From positions 5,364,501-5,428,500 of the forward strand of contig NZ_CP043930.1 in NCBI RefSeq assembly GCF_009720525.1: 64,000 bases of DNA. The letters run 5' to 3'. This document shows, piece by piece, positions 28,625 to 37,270 of this stretch. Source of the DNA: Gimesia benthica. GTDB taxonomy: Bacteria > Planctomycetota > Planctomycetia > Planctomycetales > Planctomycetaceae. The stretch's first letter is position 1; each line of letters begins with the position of its first letter. The notes below the pieces were generated by a model. The model was not told where the DNA came from. It saw only the letters and a program-made list of their open reading frames with translations, and ran no database searches. The translations under genes and the position numbers were made by a program.

Positions 28625-29080
28625 TTAGCGCATCACGACTGCCGTCTTTTTAATCTGTTTATGGCAGGCGATGCAGGTCATCGTCAGATGCAGATAGCTG
28701 AGCGAGACTCCATCAATATTTTTCTTTTTCGCATAATCCTGCAGCTCTTTAGCCGCACTGCGAAATTCGGCACTCTGTTGCGCAAAAACCGGACCTTCCA
28801 CGACTTGCCACTGAGTCGCGTTACTCATATCAATCAGCTTTTGCGCGCCTTTCTGGATCTGTTGGAAGTCCTCTGTCATCATGCCTTCCAGAACCTGTTT
28901 GGAACTATCCAGTTTGGCCTGCATGAATTGAGACACTTTTTCCTGCGCAGGAATTTTCTTCTGATTTTTCGCAGCTACGGGAGCCAACTCAGTGGCGTTG
29001 GCGGGAGAAAGAGTTGAGTGGCGATCTCCACTGCTGGTGACCAGAACTCCACAGACGAGAATAAACAGGGTATTGCGCAT
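28625..29080 (-). CDS. Cytochrome c'-type monohaem protein, exported
   Basis: This 151-residue protein has a signal peptide (ILVCGVLVTSSG) and one haem-binding CIACH motif close to the C-terminus (LHLTMTCIACHKQIK). The C-terminal haem site, the helical pattern and the length fit class II cytochromes c (cytochrome c', four-helix bundle), which bind gases or act in electron transfer in the periplasm. The mature N-terminal part is rich in Lys and Gln. GGAGGAG lies 4 bases before the ATG. It sits between the glutamine-synthetase-like and cupin genes with no obvious shared function. Confidence 0.85.
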   Translation of the reverse strand: MRNTLFILVCGVLVTSSGDRHSTLSPANATELAPVAAKNQKKIPAQEKVSQFMQAKLDSSKQVLEGMMTEDFQQIQKGAQKLIDMSNATQWQVVEGPVFAQQSAEFRSAAKELQDYAKKKNIDGVSLSYLHLTMTCIACHKQIKKTAVVMR

Positions 29081-29250
29081 AGCTGCTCCTCCAATGGTGC
29101 CTCAGGAAAGAAAGGTACCTGCGGTGTTTCAAAACAGATCACAGGCCCTGACTGAATTCTAAAAGATTCATTCAGATTCTGGAAAGGTGAATCAGTGAAT
29201 TTTCACAATCCACTTCTCAAGGCTCCAATGTGAGCAGCACGGCCTGGGGA

Positions 29251-29673
29251 TCAGATTCTCTTACCTGCGTTCCAGGCGGGAGGGTCACTCGCTGGAAAGG
29301 ATTCATCTGCCGCCTCATCAATGGCATTCATGGGACGCTTGCCTGATATGTCGGAGATGATCGTCAACAGCAGCGACGCGGATTCCAGACATTCAACTGC
29401 ATGTGGTTCAGCGTGAGGTAGATGCAATAACTTGCCTGCGGTCAGCTCATGTGATTCACCCAGGCAGTTGAATTTTACGCGGCCTTCGAGGCATTGAATT
29501 GTGATAATGCCGGGCGCTGTGTGCTCAGGCAAAGATTTTCCAGACTGTAAAACCAGGCGAATGACCTGGAACTCTTCCGTTTTGACCAGCGTGGTTGTTT
29601 TAGCTGACTCCAGATCCGCCCCCAGCGGGCTTACGTCAACCACTTCACCCGCTTTGGCATGTGAAAGTGTCAT
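29251..29673 (-). CDS. Cupin-domain protein
   Basis: This 140-residue single-domain cupin has the typical strands and turn, LQSGKSLPEHTAPGIITIQCLEG and later LLHLPHAEPHAVECLESA. The His residues that would bind metal are partly present (EHTAPG and AEPHAVE). The tail is odd: after the barrel comes a conserved-looking piece, DEAADESFPASDPPAW, which I also know at the C-terminus of otherwise different short bacterial proteins. AGAAGGAT lies 7 bases before the ATG. Function and ligand are unknown; it may act as a small stress or metabolite-binding protein. Confidence 0.75.
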   Translation of the reverse strand: MTLSHAKAGEVVDVSPLGADLESAKTTTLVKTEEFQVIRLVLQSGKSLPEHTAPGIITIQCLEGRVKFNCLGESHELTAGKLLHLPHAEPHAVECLESASLLLTIISDISGKRPMNAIDEAADESFPASDPPAWNAGKRI

Positions 29674-29834
29674 GACTGCTATCCTTCTGTTAGAGTCTAT
29701 GGCTTCTTCAGTAATCCAGTAGTGATTACCAAATCAGGCACGCGAACTGTAAAGCTGGCGGGTGCCTGTATTCATTGTAAGGCTCCAGACGCGTACAGAA
29801 AAGGGGCGATTGCCAAAAGGGGCCGAGAAGCCGT

Positions 29835-30842
29835 TTAACTTTGCTGCATCTGCTGCACACCCCTCTCCAGAATCTGCTGCGCTGACAGGCTGATCTTGGG
29901 ATCACACAATTCCCAGGGGGTTTCGCCGGTCCGGATACAATGTGCAAAATGTTCCGTCGCTGTCTGCAGGGTAAGCACTGGACACTCGACTTTCACCTCT
30001 GTTCCCAGAGGTTCGTCTTCGGTAGCCAGCATCAGTCTTCCTTTTTTATGCGGTTCGACAATCAAGGTTCCCTGGGTGCCATAGATCGCGGTTGCGTAAG
30101 CTGTCAGTTTACCGACTTGTGACCAGGACCCTTCCGCGGTTGCAATCCCGTGCGGGTACTGCATGACGATCAGCGCATTGTCTTCTACACCAAGCGGGGC
30201 AGGGCGGTACTGTCCTCCCAGGCCGGTGACTGAATCCGGTTCTCCCAGCAGATTACTGGCCAGGACACAGCCGTAACAGCAGTAATCCATCATGGCGCCG
30301 GCACCATTCAGCTCTGCATCAAAGAGCCATTCACAGAAATAATCGCTGCAGCCCAGTTCTTTAGGGCCGGCATGGGCGGCCCGGTATTTCACCTGCCAGA
30401 GGTCTCCGATGCCACCCGCTTTGGCAAAGGCAATCGCATGTTGCATCTGGGGCCACCAGGCGAAAGGCCAGTTGACCATCAGGCACAGATCTTTTGCTTG
30501 AGCTGCAGTCAGCATCGCTTCAGCCTGCGCGAGACTCGCAGCCATCGGCTTTTCGATCATCACGTGCAGCCCCCGTTCCAAGGCCAGTAGTGTCAGTTCC
30601 GCCCCGGCTTTGTTACTGCTGAAAATGAAGACGCCATCCAGCTCCTGTTCGCTCAATAGTTCTTCAGGTGTTTCATAAACGGGGCATCCAAATTCGCTCT
30701 GAATGCGTTCCCGCAAGGCCTGATTGGTATCAAAGGCTCCCACGAGTTCCGCATTTGCAGAATGCGTCAACTGGGGCAGATGATCCCAGACGTGGTCATG
30801 AATTAAGCCGAGAACTCCGATGCGTACTGGTGATTGTGACAT
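29835..30842 (-). CDS. Gfo/Idh/MocA family oxidoreductase
   Basis: This 335-residue cytoplasmic enzyme has the N-terminal Rossmann motif (RIGVLGLIHDHVWDHLPQL) and EKPMAASLAQAEAML, followed by the catalytic alpha/beta domain with a conserved YCCYGCVLASNLLGEPDSV. It lacks a Tat signal, unlike the other two members of the superfamily in this window, so it works inside the cell. The substrate is unknown. It follows the HIT gene by 33 bases and the haemoglobin gene on the same strand, so the three could be co-transcribed. Confidence 0.9.
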   Translation of the reverse strand: MSQSPVRIGVLGLIHDHVWDHLPQLTHSANAELVGAFDTNQALRERIQSEFGCPVYETPEELLSEQELDGVFIFSSNKAGAELTLLALERGLHVMIEKPMAASLAQAEAMLTAAQAKDLCLMVNWPFAWWPQMQHAIAFAKAGGIGDLWQVKYRAAHAGPKELGCSDYFCEWLFDAELNGAGAMMDYCCYGCVLASNLLGEPDSVTGLGGQYRPAPLGVEDNALIVMQYPHGIATAEGSWSQVGKLTAYATAIYGTQGTLIVEPHKKGRLMLATEDEPLGTEVKVECPVLTLQTATEHFAHCIRTGETPWELCDPKISLSAQQILERGVQQMQQS

Positions 30843-30875
30843 GCTGTAGCTCTATATTTAAAGGAGAAGGATGAG

Positions 30876-31283
30876 TTATTGATTTTCCTGCTGAAAGAAT
30901 TCGGTGAAACTCTGTCTGATCTGTTCGATTTGCGTTTCCGTATAGTCGAGTCGTTCTGCCTTTCCCCAGACGGGAGCCGGCCAGTAAGGATCAGTATGTT
31001 TCCGCCCAATCACATGAATGTGCAACTGGCTGACCACATTGCCCAGCGTGGCGATATTTAATTTATCCGGTTCACAGTGTTGTTGCAGGTAACGGGCAAC
31101 CAGATTCACCTCGCTCAGAATTGCGGTCTGCTGTGCGAAGGGGAGTCGCGTCAGCTCAATATCCTCGCAGTGGGGAACCAGAATGAACCAGTCGACCAGC
31201 GCATTGTTCATCAACAACAGTCGCGATTCCGTCAGCTCAGAGATGGGGTGGCAGTCTGCCTGCAGGCGTGCGTCCAGTTCCAT
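30876..31283 (-). CDS. HIT-domain protein
   Basis: This 135-residue protein has the fold of the histidine triad family: hydrolysis or transfer of nucleotide phosphates. The C-terminal motif reads SQLHIHVIGRK, so the first of the usual three His positions (HxHxHxx) is Gln while the other two are kept. That form is common in one subgroup and may alter the reaction. I start at 31283, where AAAGGA lies 6 bases upstream, rather than at 31307. It overlaps neither neighbour: the globin gene ends 36 bases upstream and the oxidoreductase starts 33 bases downstream. Confidence 0.85.
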   Translation of the reverse strand: MELDARLQADCHPISELTESRLLLMNNALVDWFILVPHCEDIELTRLPFAQQTAILSEVNLVARYLQQHCEPDKLNIATLGNVVSQLHIHVIGRKHTDPYWPAPVWGKAERLDYTETQIEQIRQSFTEFFQQENQ

Positions 31284-31318
31284 GGGAATTCCTTTTTCAT
31301 GAACCATGTTTTACTTGT

Positions 31319-31705
31319 TTAACCGGCCCGGTTAATCAGAAAGGTCGCCATCTGGTCGAAAAACATTTCCAGAGTCTGGCGAATTTCCGCGGGAACTTCT
31401 GTCTCAGTCATGGCGGCAGTCATCAGCTCCATCCAGCGATCTCGGGCACTCTGGTTGATCGCAAACGGCGCGTGACGCATACGGAGAGCAGGATGTCCCC
31501 GCTCCTTTAGATAACGCTGTGGGCCACCGAGTCGATATACCAGAAATTCTTTCAGGCGATATTCTGCGCCATCCAGATCATCTTGCGGGTACATGGGGTT
31601 CAGAATGTCGTCCGTTTTCACTCGACGATAAAAGGCAGCGATCAGCTGCTCCAGTTGGACTTCCCCCAGATGGTCAAAGATTTCTTCCAGTGCGATCTGA
31701 TTCAT
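31319..31705 (-). CDS. Truncated haemoglobin, group II
   Basis: This 128-residue protein is a short globin. Its conserved pattern, YPQDDLDGAEYRLKEFLVYRLGGP followed by RGHPALRMRHAPFAI, matches group II truncated haemoglobins, where the His in MRHAPF is the haem-binding proximal residue. Such proteins bind oxygen or nitric oxide and protect against nitrosative stress or store gas. GGAAA lies about 12 bases before the ATG. It is followed on the same strand by the HIT and oxidoreductase genes. Confidence 0.88.
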   Translation of the reverse strand: MNQIALEEIFDHLGEVQLEQLIAAFYRRVKTDDILNPMYPQDDLDGAEYRLKEFLVYRLGGPQRYLKERGHPALRMRHAPFAINQSARDRWMELMTAAMTETEVPAEIRQTLEMFFDQMATFLINRAG

Positions 31706-31879
31706 CGAGCTTCGCGTTTCCTCTATGGTGCCGTATATTTCTCTCTGTACTTAAAATTTGGCAGAACGTAGTAGGGCCTGCCGTTGAATTGGTGTATCTT
31801 AGGTTTTACAGGTTCAGATTCCTACCCTCCCGTAGTTCTGAGCTGGATGCACTCTTAAAGTCATTTCAATGGAGAAGTG

Positions 31880-32917
31880 ATGTACTCCCGAATCTGTTGT
31901 CTGTTGACTCTCCTTGTTTTAACGTGCCACTCTGAACTGGGAGCGGGAGAACCTGTCTGGAAGAACTTCACTGCCAGCCCCTGGTTTGAAGAGCAGATCT
32001 CGTATCAGCATCTTGAACCCGATGTGCGTGCCATCATCGTCGCTCCGCTTCCCCGTCGCATTGCAGTCGAGAAGCCGACTCGCGTTGTGTTCTTCGCGAC
32101 TCCCAATGGAAATACGATCGAACAGACACTGGGGTGTCAAAAACAGGAAGGACGCGACTGGCATTTTCAGATCCAGCAGATTGCCGCTCAGCACCGCCAG
32201 TGGCAGGCCTGGAATCCCCGGGAGAATCTGATCCTGGTCTGTCTGGAAGCCGAAGGTCTCAGCTGGCCACGCTGGCGGGCGCGTCACTCGGACAACCCTG
32301 TATTAATTCAGAACATCATTCGCAGCATTCTGTCTGAGATTCCGCTGAAAACACCACGGCTCACGCTGGCCTGTCACAGTGGGGGTGGCAGTTTTATGTG
32401 GGGATTTCTCAATGGCGCAGAACAGATTTCAGAACAGGTCGATCGGTTTCTCTTTCTGGATGCGAACTACTCTTTCAGTGTCGCGGATCAGCATGGTCAG
32501 AAGTTTCTGAACTGGCTCCAGGGGGATGAGAAACGCTGCCTGATTGTGATCTGTTATGATGACCGCAACGTACTCTTCCAGGGCAAGAAGGTCATCGGCC
32601 CGACGGGAGGCACTTACCGCGCGACGGGCCGCATGCGCGATCGGTTTGCCCGCGAGTTGAAGTTCCAGGAAACTCACTCGGGAGATTTACAGATCGCATC
32701 TGCCCTCAACGGCCGGTTGACTCTGATCACGCACCTTAATCCGCAGAATCGAATTCTGCATACCGCGCTGGTAGGCGACATGAACGGATACCTTTACGGT
32801 ATGACAGTAAATACTCCACCCGGCCAGCAGATCAAATTACCGCAGGGACCCCGTCAGTATGTCCTCTGGATCCAACCGGAACCCTTCAAGGAACCGGTAG
32901 TGGAGAAGGCCGATTAA
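31880..32917 (+). CDS. Serine hydrolase-like protein, exported
   Basis: This 345-residue protein has a signal peptide (ICCLLTLLVLTCHSELGAG). A nucleophile-elbow-like CHSGGGSF (around residue 170) and the order of strands and helices suggest an alpha/beta hydrolase, but the usual GxSxG is replaced by CHSGG. The ATG at 31880 has GGAG 5 bases upstream; the GTG three bases earlier is too close to it. Its end overlaps the end of the convergent DinB gene by four bases. The substrate is unknown; a carbohydrate esterase is possible. Confidence 0.7.
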   Translation: MYSRICCLLTLLVLTCHSELGAGEPVWKNFTASPWFEEQISYQHLEPDVRAIIVAPLPRRIAVEKPTRVVFFATPNGNTIEQTLGCQKQEGRDWHFQIQQIAAQHRQWQAWNPRENLILVCLEAEGLSWPRWRARHSDNPVLIQNIIRSILSEIPLKTPRLTLACHSGGGSFMWGFLNGAEQISEQVDRFLFLDANYSFSVADQHGQKFLNWLQGDEKRCLIVICYDDRNVLFQGKKVIGPTGGTYRATGRMRDRFARELKFQETHSGDLQIASALNGRLTLITHLNPQNRILHTALVGDMNGYLYGMTVNTPPGQQIKLPQGPRQYVLWIQPEPFKEPVVEKAD

Positions 32918-33405
32918 AACAGTGGCGCTTTCCCCAACTGGCGACGTATGACCGCCCACTGGCCGGCATGCATCATCCAGTGAGTCGCTTCTCCTGCAAA
33001 AATACAACCAACTGTTGGTCCCAGGTAGTTCACTTTTTCCGGCGCTGGTTGAGACAGCTGCTCATCACTCAGTGTCGCCAGCAGCTTTGAACTGGCTTCG
33101 CGCTGCTCGTGCATCAGCTGGAGATATTCGGCTTTACTCAGGAAGTCTCCCGGCTCATCACTGGCAGCGGTTTCTCTGGTGTGTCGTTCCGCAAATCCTG
33201 CGGGCAGCGCAGGCATCGCATCGGGGGCGACTTCCGATACATGCATGTGCTCACTCTGAATCAGGTGCCCCAGCTGCCAGGCGATGTGGTTCATGTTCTC
33301 TGCGGGTCTCACCAGCAATTCTGCGTCGGTCAGATCATCCAGGTACATGTTGACGACTGTGGTCGGAAGTTGCAGGGCTGCGGTAATGTGTTCTGCCAGG
33401 CTCAT
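32914..33405 (-). CDS. DinB-family protein
   Basis: This 163-residue four-helix protein fits the DinB/DUF664 superfamily, which includes thiol-dependent transferases. The metal-binding His triad can be placed at NHIAWQLGHLIQSEH and THWMMHAGQ. Members often use small thiols such as bacillithiol or mycothiol, or have no known substrate. The gene is convergent with the hydrolase at 31880-32917 and does not share a strand with its near neighbour apart from the PIG-L gene upstream (34169-33474). Confidence 0.82.
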   Translation of the reverse strand: MSLAEHITAALQLPTTVVNMYLDDLTDAELLVRPAENMNHIAWQLGHLIQSEHMHVSEVAPDAMPALPAGFAERHTRETAASDEPGDFLSKAEYLQLMHEQREASSKLLATLSDEQLSQPAPEKVNYLGPTVGCIFAGEATHWMMHAGQWAVIRRQLGKAPLF

Positions 33406-33473
33406 TATATGGCTCTCACTATCAAACAGGGATGATTCAGATTCGAGTAAATGCGATTATTGAAAAGCGACGG

Positions 33474-34169
33474 TTAGAGAATTTCCACGGGTTGTTTGCG
33501 CGGCGCCCAGAGCGCTTCGGCAAACTTGACACGACAGGTCTGACCGCGGTAGCGGGCCAGGTTCTCTTTTCCCTGCAGGGCTCCGTTGGATTGTGCGGGA
33601 TCGTACTCGACGTTGCGTTGTAATGCCATATAACGTCCCAGCCATTCCTGAGATTTCTCCCAGTAATCCGTCACATCCACGAATGTGTCGGGTTCAAACC
33701 CAATGGTATGGCCCGGACCGTTATCGTAGTGATAAATCTTGCGCGGTCCTCTGAACCGATCCTCGTTCAGAACCCGTCCTCCATGATTCAAGGCGATTTT
33801 ACTCAGCTGGGAGGCCACTGTGTGGTCGTGATGATGATCAAATTCCCAGAGCTGCAATGCGATGTCGGGTTTGATGTCGAGTACCGCGGCAGCCACTTTT
33901 TCTTTGGTTGCCTGATTGGTGTCATACCGGTGTGAGGCAAAATCCAGATAACGGGTTTCAATGCCGTAGTCCCGGGCAATGCGGACGACCCCCTCTTTAA
34001 ATTCCGCTTCCCGCCCCTTGGTCGGGGGCCAGTTACTGTAGTCGCCGATCAGAATCAGCTGTACCACACGGTAGTTCTTGGCAACCGCCTGCAGCATGAT
34101 CCCGGGGACGCCGTAAGCGCAGTCATCAAAGTGGGCTCCGATGGCGAGTAGTGTTTTCTGATCAGCCAT
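33474..34169 (-). CDS. PIG-L family deacetylase
   Basis: This 231-residue enzyme belongs to the LmbE/PIG-L zinc hydrolases that remove N-acetyl groups from amino sugars or their conjugates. The metal site reads AIGAHFDDCAYG and later WEFDHHHDHT, which supplies the conserved His. I start at 34169 (GGGAG upstream) rather than 34217. In some bacteria a PIG-L enzyme acts in bacillithiol-type thiol synthesis, and a DinB-family gene lies directly downstream, which fits such a link but does not prove it. Confidence 0.85.
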   Translation of the reverse strand: MADQKTLLAIGAHFDDCAYGVPGIMLQAVAKNYRVVQLILIGDYSNWPPTKGREAEFKEGVVRIARDYGIETRYLDFASHRYDTNQATKEKVAAAVLDIKPDIALQLWEFDHHHDHTVASQLSKIALNHGGRVLNEDRFRGPRKIYHYDNGPGHTIGFEPDTFVDVTDYWEKSQEWLGRYMALQRNVEYDPAQSNGALQGKENLARYRGQTCRVKFAEALWAPRKQPVEIL

Positions 34170-34284
34170 GTCCGATATACTCCCTTCGAAGGAATCGTTT
34201 AAAATACAGAACCGCATCCGTTTGAATGTCGTATCTGATCATACCTGAGCAGGGCTGTGGTCGCTATGAATATGGGGCGGGATA

Positions 34285-34326
34285 GAAAAAGAAGGAGCCC
34301 GACCAGAAACATTGTTCTGGCCGGGC
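34285..34326 (-). terminator. Rho-independent terminator of the receiver gene
   Basis: GCCCGACCAGAA at 34297-34308 and TTCTGGCCGGGC at 34315-34326 form a near-perfect stem (one mismatch). Read on the minus strand, a T-rich stretch (CTTCTTTTTC) follows, so this ends the receiver transcript about 65 bases after its stop. Confidence 0.82.
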
Positions 34327-34390
34327 CTGGTTGATCAGAGTGCGCCTGATCGAGTAGTTTAGGCAGGACGTTTTTTAAGCGGGCGGGAGG

Positions 34391-34990
34391 TTATGCCAGT
34401 TCCGCGCGTTTGCTGGAACTGTTAATGAAAAACTCAAGGTATTCGGACTGGGCAATGATCAGGTCAAACAGTTCCTCAGCTGCCTCGAGGTTTTTGGTTT
34501 CAATAATATCTTTGACTGCTTCACACAAGTTTTGCGCGGGAGTGTAAATGTCGACCGGTGTTGCTTCCGACAGCTCACCCAGGGCACTCTTCAGATTATG
34601 AGCGAATGCCTGTTTGAGCTCTTCCCGGTCACGGGTTTTATATATGACCCCGGTGATCCCGAGTTTCTTTGCCAGTTCCAGTCGTTCCTGTTGTCGATTC
34701 TGAGTCTGGTTACCGGGCTGGATCGATGTCATCAGGAAATACATGGGGGCTTCAAGTTGGCCATCGTCGTTATAACGCTCCTGTTTCTGTACCTTGAGGA
34801 ACAGATCCAGGCCGTCCAGCTCACGCATTACCAGTTCCGAGAACACGATTTTGATCTCGCTGTCCTGTTCCAGGATGGAAAGGGCTTCAAAACCGGAAGA
34901 GGCACAGATGACTTCATAACCCAACTCTTCCAGTAACCTGGTATGCACGTAGCAGGTATATCCAACATCATCAACAACTAATACTTTCAT
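34391..34990 (-). CDS. Receiver-domain protein with Glu at the phosphorylation site
   Basis: This 199-residue protein has a CheY-like receiver (residues 1-125) and a helical C-terminal domain of unknown fold. The acidic pair is intact (VVDD), as are the Thr of YFLMTS and the Lys of VIYK, but the position of the phosphorylated Asp, residue 52, is Glu (IVFSELVM). In many receivers Glu there mimics the phosphorylated state. Its paralogue at 48437-49030 has Asp in the same place. The C-terminal part shares DIYTPAQN...V...I with that paralogue and so is a common output or partner domain. No kinase gene is adjacent. Confidence 0.85.
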   Translation of the reverse strand: MKVLVVDDVGYTCYVHTRLLEELGYEVICASSGFEALSILEQDSEIKIVFSELVMRELDGLDLFLKVQKQERYNDDGQLEAPMYFLMTSIQPGNQTQNRQQERLELAKKLGITGVIYKTRDREELKQAFAHNLKSALGELSEATPVDIYTPAQNLCEAVKDIIETKNLEAAEELFDLIIAQSEYLEFFINSSSKRAELA

Positions 34991-35654
34991 AGGCGCAATT
35001 CTCGATCAGGGGTGAATTCGTTTTTTTTCGGTACATCCACTTTAAAAAAACTGAAACTGTCATTCCTTTCGCAGTGAATTCTTTCTACTTGCTCGCACTC
35101 TGCGAAAAAAAGGGGGGAAACTCCATGAAAAAACACTCGACTCTGGTGAGAGGGAGTGTTCACTCGCAAATCACAACTTCGCAGCCAGCCTGCAGGCCGC
35201 TTGCGGTGTTTTTTGAAGTCGAACAGTTTGTGATTTAAAGTGTTTTGCATGATGTGTCCGTAAAAACTATATCACATATTTCTCTGCGTAAGCCTGATTT
35301 CGGTTCTCGTTCCAGCTTCCGAATCACCTGAAAATGCCACATTACCTGTTCATTTCCTTTCCTGTTTGAAGCCCTATTGCAACATTCACTCTGTCTGTTT
35401 ACCGGACCTGTCAAAATGTGCCTGAAATCAGCGATTTTCTACTGCTGCGGAAATGTTGCTTTGGGACAACATCAGACCGCAGAATACTCCCCACTTTTTT
35501 CCGAAAATTCTGGGAGGTGATTGCCCGCCGAAGCGGGACTCAGTCTGGACTTTGCCAGAGGGGGGGCTTACGATTATAGGTTGAACAATTTTACCTCTGA
35601 AGCGGATCTGAATCTGTCTCAAATGCGTTTCATCAAACAGATAAGGGAATACAA
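34991..35654. other. Intergenic region, 664 bp
   Basis: This is the longest gene-free stretch before the small-ORF unit. It is divergent, holding the leader of the receiver gene and the promoter of the oxidoreductase. I see no convincing reading frame: the 87-codon minus frame near 35250 has odd composition and no upstream signal. An inverted repeat, TTTCGCAG at 35067-35074 and CTGCGAAA at 35100-35107, is the clearest structure. The reason for this length is unclear. Confidence 0.45.
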
Positions 35655-36953
35655 ATGAGTGAAGTCACACGTCGCAGTTTTCTGCAAACCAGCGCCGGTG
35701 CAGTGGCAGCAACTTCGCTGCTGAGCAATACCGCCCGTGCCGATGTGAATGGAAAAATCCGAGTCGCCGTACTGGGAGTCAACGGTCGCGGACGTACACA
35801 CATCAAAGCCGTCGGCGATGTCGAAGGAGCCGATGTTGTTCTGCTCTGCGACCCCGATGAACAGGTTCTCGCGAAACGGGCCGCTGAATTCGAAAAGAAA
35901 TACGGTCGCAAAGTGGAAACAGAGACCGATATGCGAAAGGTCTTTGATCGCGACGACATTGATGTCGTGACGGTAGCGACTCCCAATCACTGGCACTCTC
36001 TCGCCACCATCTGGGCCTGTCAGGCTGGTAAAGATGTTTATGTCGAAAAACCGGGTTCGCATAACCTGTTCGAAGGTCGCAAGATGATTGAAGCGGCTGA
36101 CAAATATAAACGCATCGTCCAGCACGGCGTTCAGTTACGCAGCCAGCCTGCGATTCAGGAAGCGGTCGAACATCTCCGTAAAGGGACGATTGGAGATGTC
36201 TACATGGCGCGTGGCCTGGTCTTCCGCTGGCGTCCTTCGATCGGTAAAAAACCGAATGAAAAGGCACCTTCCTACCTCGACTGGAATCTCTGGCAGGGAC
36301 CTGCTCAGGAAACCGATTTCTCCCGCCGTTATGTGCACTACAACTGGCACTGGACCTGGGATTACGGTAACGGCGATGTCGGAAACCAGGGCGTTCACGA
36401 AACCGACATGTGTCTCTGGGGACTGGACGTCAAACTACCTTCGCAGATCACTGCCATGGGCGGCAAGTTTCTCTGGGACGATGATAAAGTCACCCCGGAA
36501 CTGCTGACGACGAACTACTTCTATCCGGAAGAGAACAAAATGATTCAGTTCGAAGTTCGTCCCTGGTGCACGAACACGGAAGATGGTGCCACCGTTGGTA
36601 ATATCTTCTACGGTTCAGAAGGCTACATGGTCATCAAAGGTTATCAATCCTATGAGACCTATCTCGGCCAGAAACGGGAACCCGGTCCGAAGAACAGCGG
36701 CGACGATCCTGTCGTAGCTCACTTCACCAACTTCCTGGACGCCGTCCGTTCACGGAAAGCAGAAACGCTGAATGGTCCGGTTGAAACTGCTCACACGAGC
36801 TCCGGAATTGCTCACCTCGGTAACATCGCTTACCGTCTGGGACGGCAGCTGAACTTCGATCCGAAGACAGAACAGTTTGTAAACGATCCGGAAGCAGACA
36901 AGTATCTGACCCGTCAGTATCGCAAACCGTTTGTCGTACCCAACGAAGTCTAA
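35655..36953 (+). CDS. Gfo/Idh/MocA family oxidoreductase, Tat-exported
   Basis: This 432-residue enzyme has a Tat signal (TRRSFLQTSAGAVAATSLL), a Rossmann part (IRVAVLGVNGRGRTHIKA) and the hallmark EKPGSHNLFEGRK. The middle (LDWNLWQGPAQETDFSRRY and WDYGNGDVGNQGVHETDM) is close in style to the enzyme at 22175-23482, so they form the planctomycete exported subgroup. GGGA lies 6 bases before the ATG. It should oxidise or isomerise a sugar in the periplasm with a bound NAD(P). A strong terminator follows. Confidence 0.92.
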   Translation: MSEVTRRSFLQTSAGAVAATSLLSNTARADVNGKIRVAVLGVNGRGRTHIKAVGDVEGADVVLLCDPDEQVLAKRAAEFEKKYGRKVETETDMRKVFDRDDIDVVTVATPNHWHSLATIWACQAGKDVYVEKPGSHNLFEGRKMIEAADKYKRIVQHGVQLRSQPAIQEAVEHLRKGTIGDVYMARGLVFRWRPSIGKKPNEKAPSYLDWNLWQGPAQETDFSRRYVHYNWHWTWDYGNGDVGNQGVHETDMCLWGLDVKLPSQITAMGGKFLWDDDKVTPELLTTNYFYPEENKMIQFEVRPWCTNTEDGATVGNIFYGSEGYMVIKGYQSYETYLGQKREPGPKNSGDDPVVAHFTNFLDAVRSRKAETLNGPVETAHTSSGIAHLGNIAYRLGRQLNFDPKTEQFVNDPEADKYLTRQYRKPFVVPNEV

Positions 36954-36985
36954 TCTACGACAAATACAGTTTATTGAATCGATCA

Positions 36986-37019
36986 ACAGCACTGGAGCCC
37001 GGCTTCAGTGCTGTTTTTT
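36986..37019 (+). terminator. Rho-independent terminator of the 35655 oxidoreductase gene
   Basis: ACAGCACTG, one mismatch, then AGCC and its complement GGCT, CAGTGCTGT form a long stem from 36986 to about 37014, followed by six T. It is a strong intrinsic terminator. Confidence 0.9.
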
Positions 37020-37047
37020 ATGCGCACTGTGAAAGAATTCACCAGGC

Positions 37048-37088
37048 AAAAAAATAGAGGCTGATCCGCGTTGCCGCAGATCAGCCTC
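37048..37088 (-). terminator. Rho-independent terminator on the minus strand
   Basis: GAGGCTGATC at 37057-37066 pairs with GATCAGCCTC at 37079-37088. Read on the minus strand it is followed by TATTTTTTT (37048-37056). No long minus-strand gene precedes it, which means a short transcript from about 37250 ends here. Confidence 0.88.
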
Positions 37089-37159
37089 CGGTTCAATTTC
37101 GTTTGGATCGAGGTGATCCTCACGAGTGGTGGTTGCCGATGACAACCCGCCAGTAGTCG

Positions 37160-37201
37160 CTAAGAACAACCACCTTTCTGGCTACAACAATAACTGTCCA
37201 C
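37160..37201 (-). CDS. 13-codon Cys-rich microORF with a perfect Shine-Dalgarno
   Basis: A GTG at 37201 is preceded by AGGAGGTGAT with 7 bases between GGAGG and the start, a near-perfect match to the 16S rRNA tail and the strongest ribosome site I noticed in the window. It opens a frame of 13 codons, MDSYCCSQKGGCS, with three Cys. A different frame over the same bases (37209-37120) encodes 29 hydrophobic codons ending VVIGNHHS, but its start is badly placed. A terminator follows, so this appears to be a free-standing small transcript. It could be a leader peptide, a metal-binding microprotein or part of a riboregulator; I cannot tell which. Confidence 0.45.
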   Translation of the reverse strand: MDSYCCSQKGGCS

Positions 37202-37247
37202 TCAATCACCTCCTATTCTTTGTAAAACTCCCTGTTTCATCATCGGT

Positions 37248-37270
37248 CTGTAGCTCCAATTAGAATACAG
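37248..37270 (-). promoter_or_regulatory. 23-bp element shared with 48348-48370
   Basis: The bases CTGTAGCTCCAATTAGAATA and the next three match 48348-48370 at 20 of 23 positions. Both lie on the minus strand side upstream of short genes (the microORF, 47 bases away, and the PilZ gene, about 105 bases away). Ends CTGTA and TACAG are inverted. It may be a promoter or a regulator site; it could also be chance. Confidence 0.3.

Noticed and set aside
34987..35250. 87-codon minus-strand frame upstream of the receiver
   Set aside because: Its composition is unlike neighbours, there is no ribosome-binding site, and it ends at the receiver start. It is probably the 5' leader.
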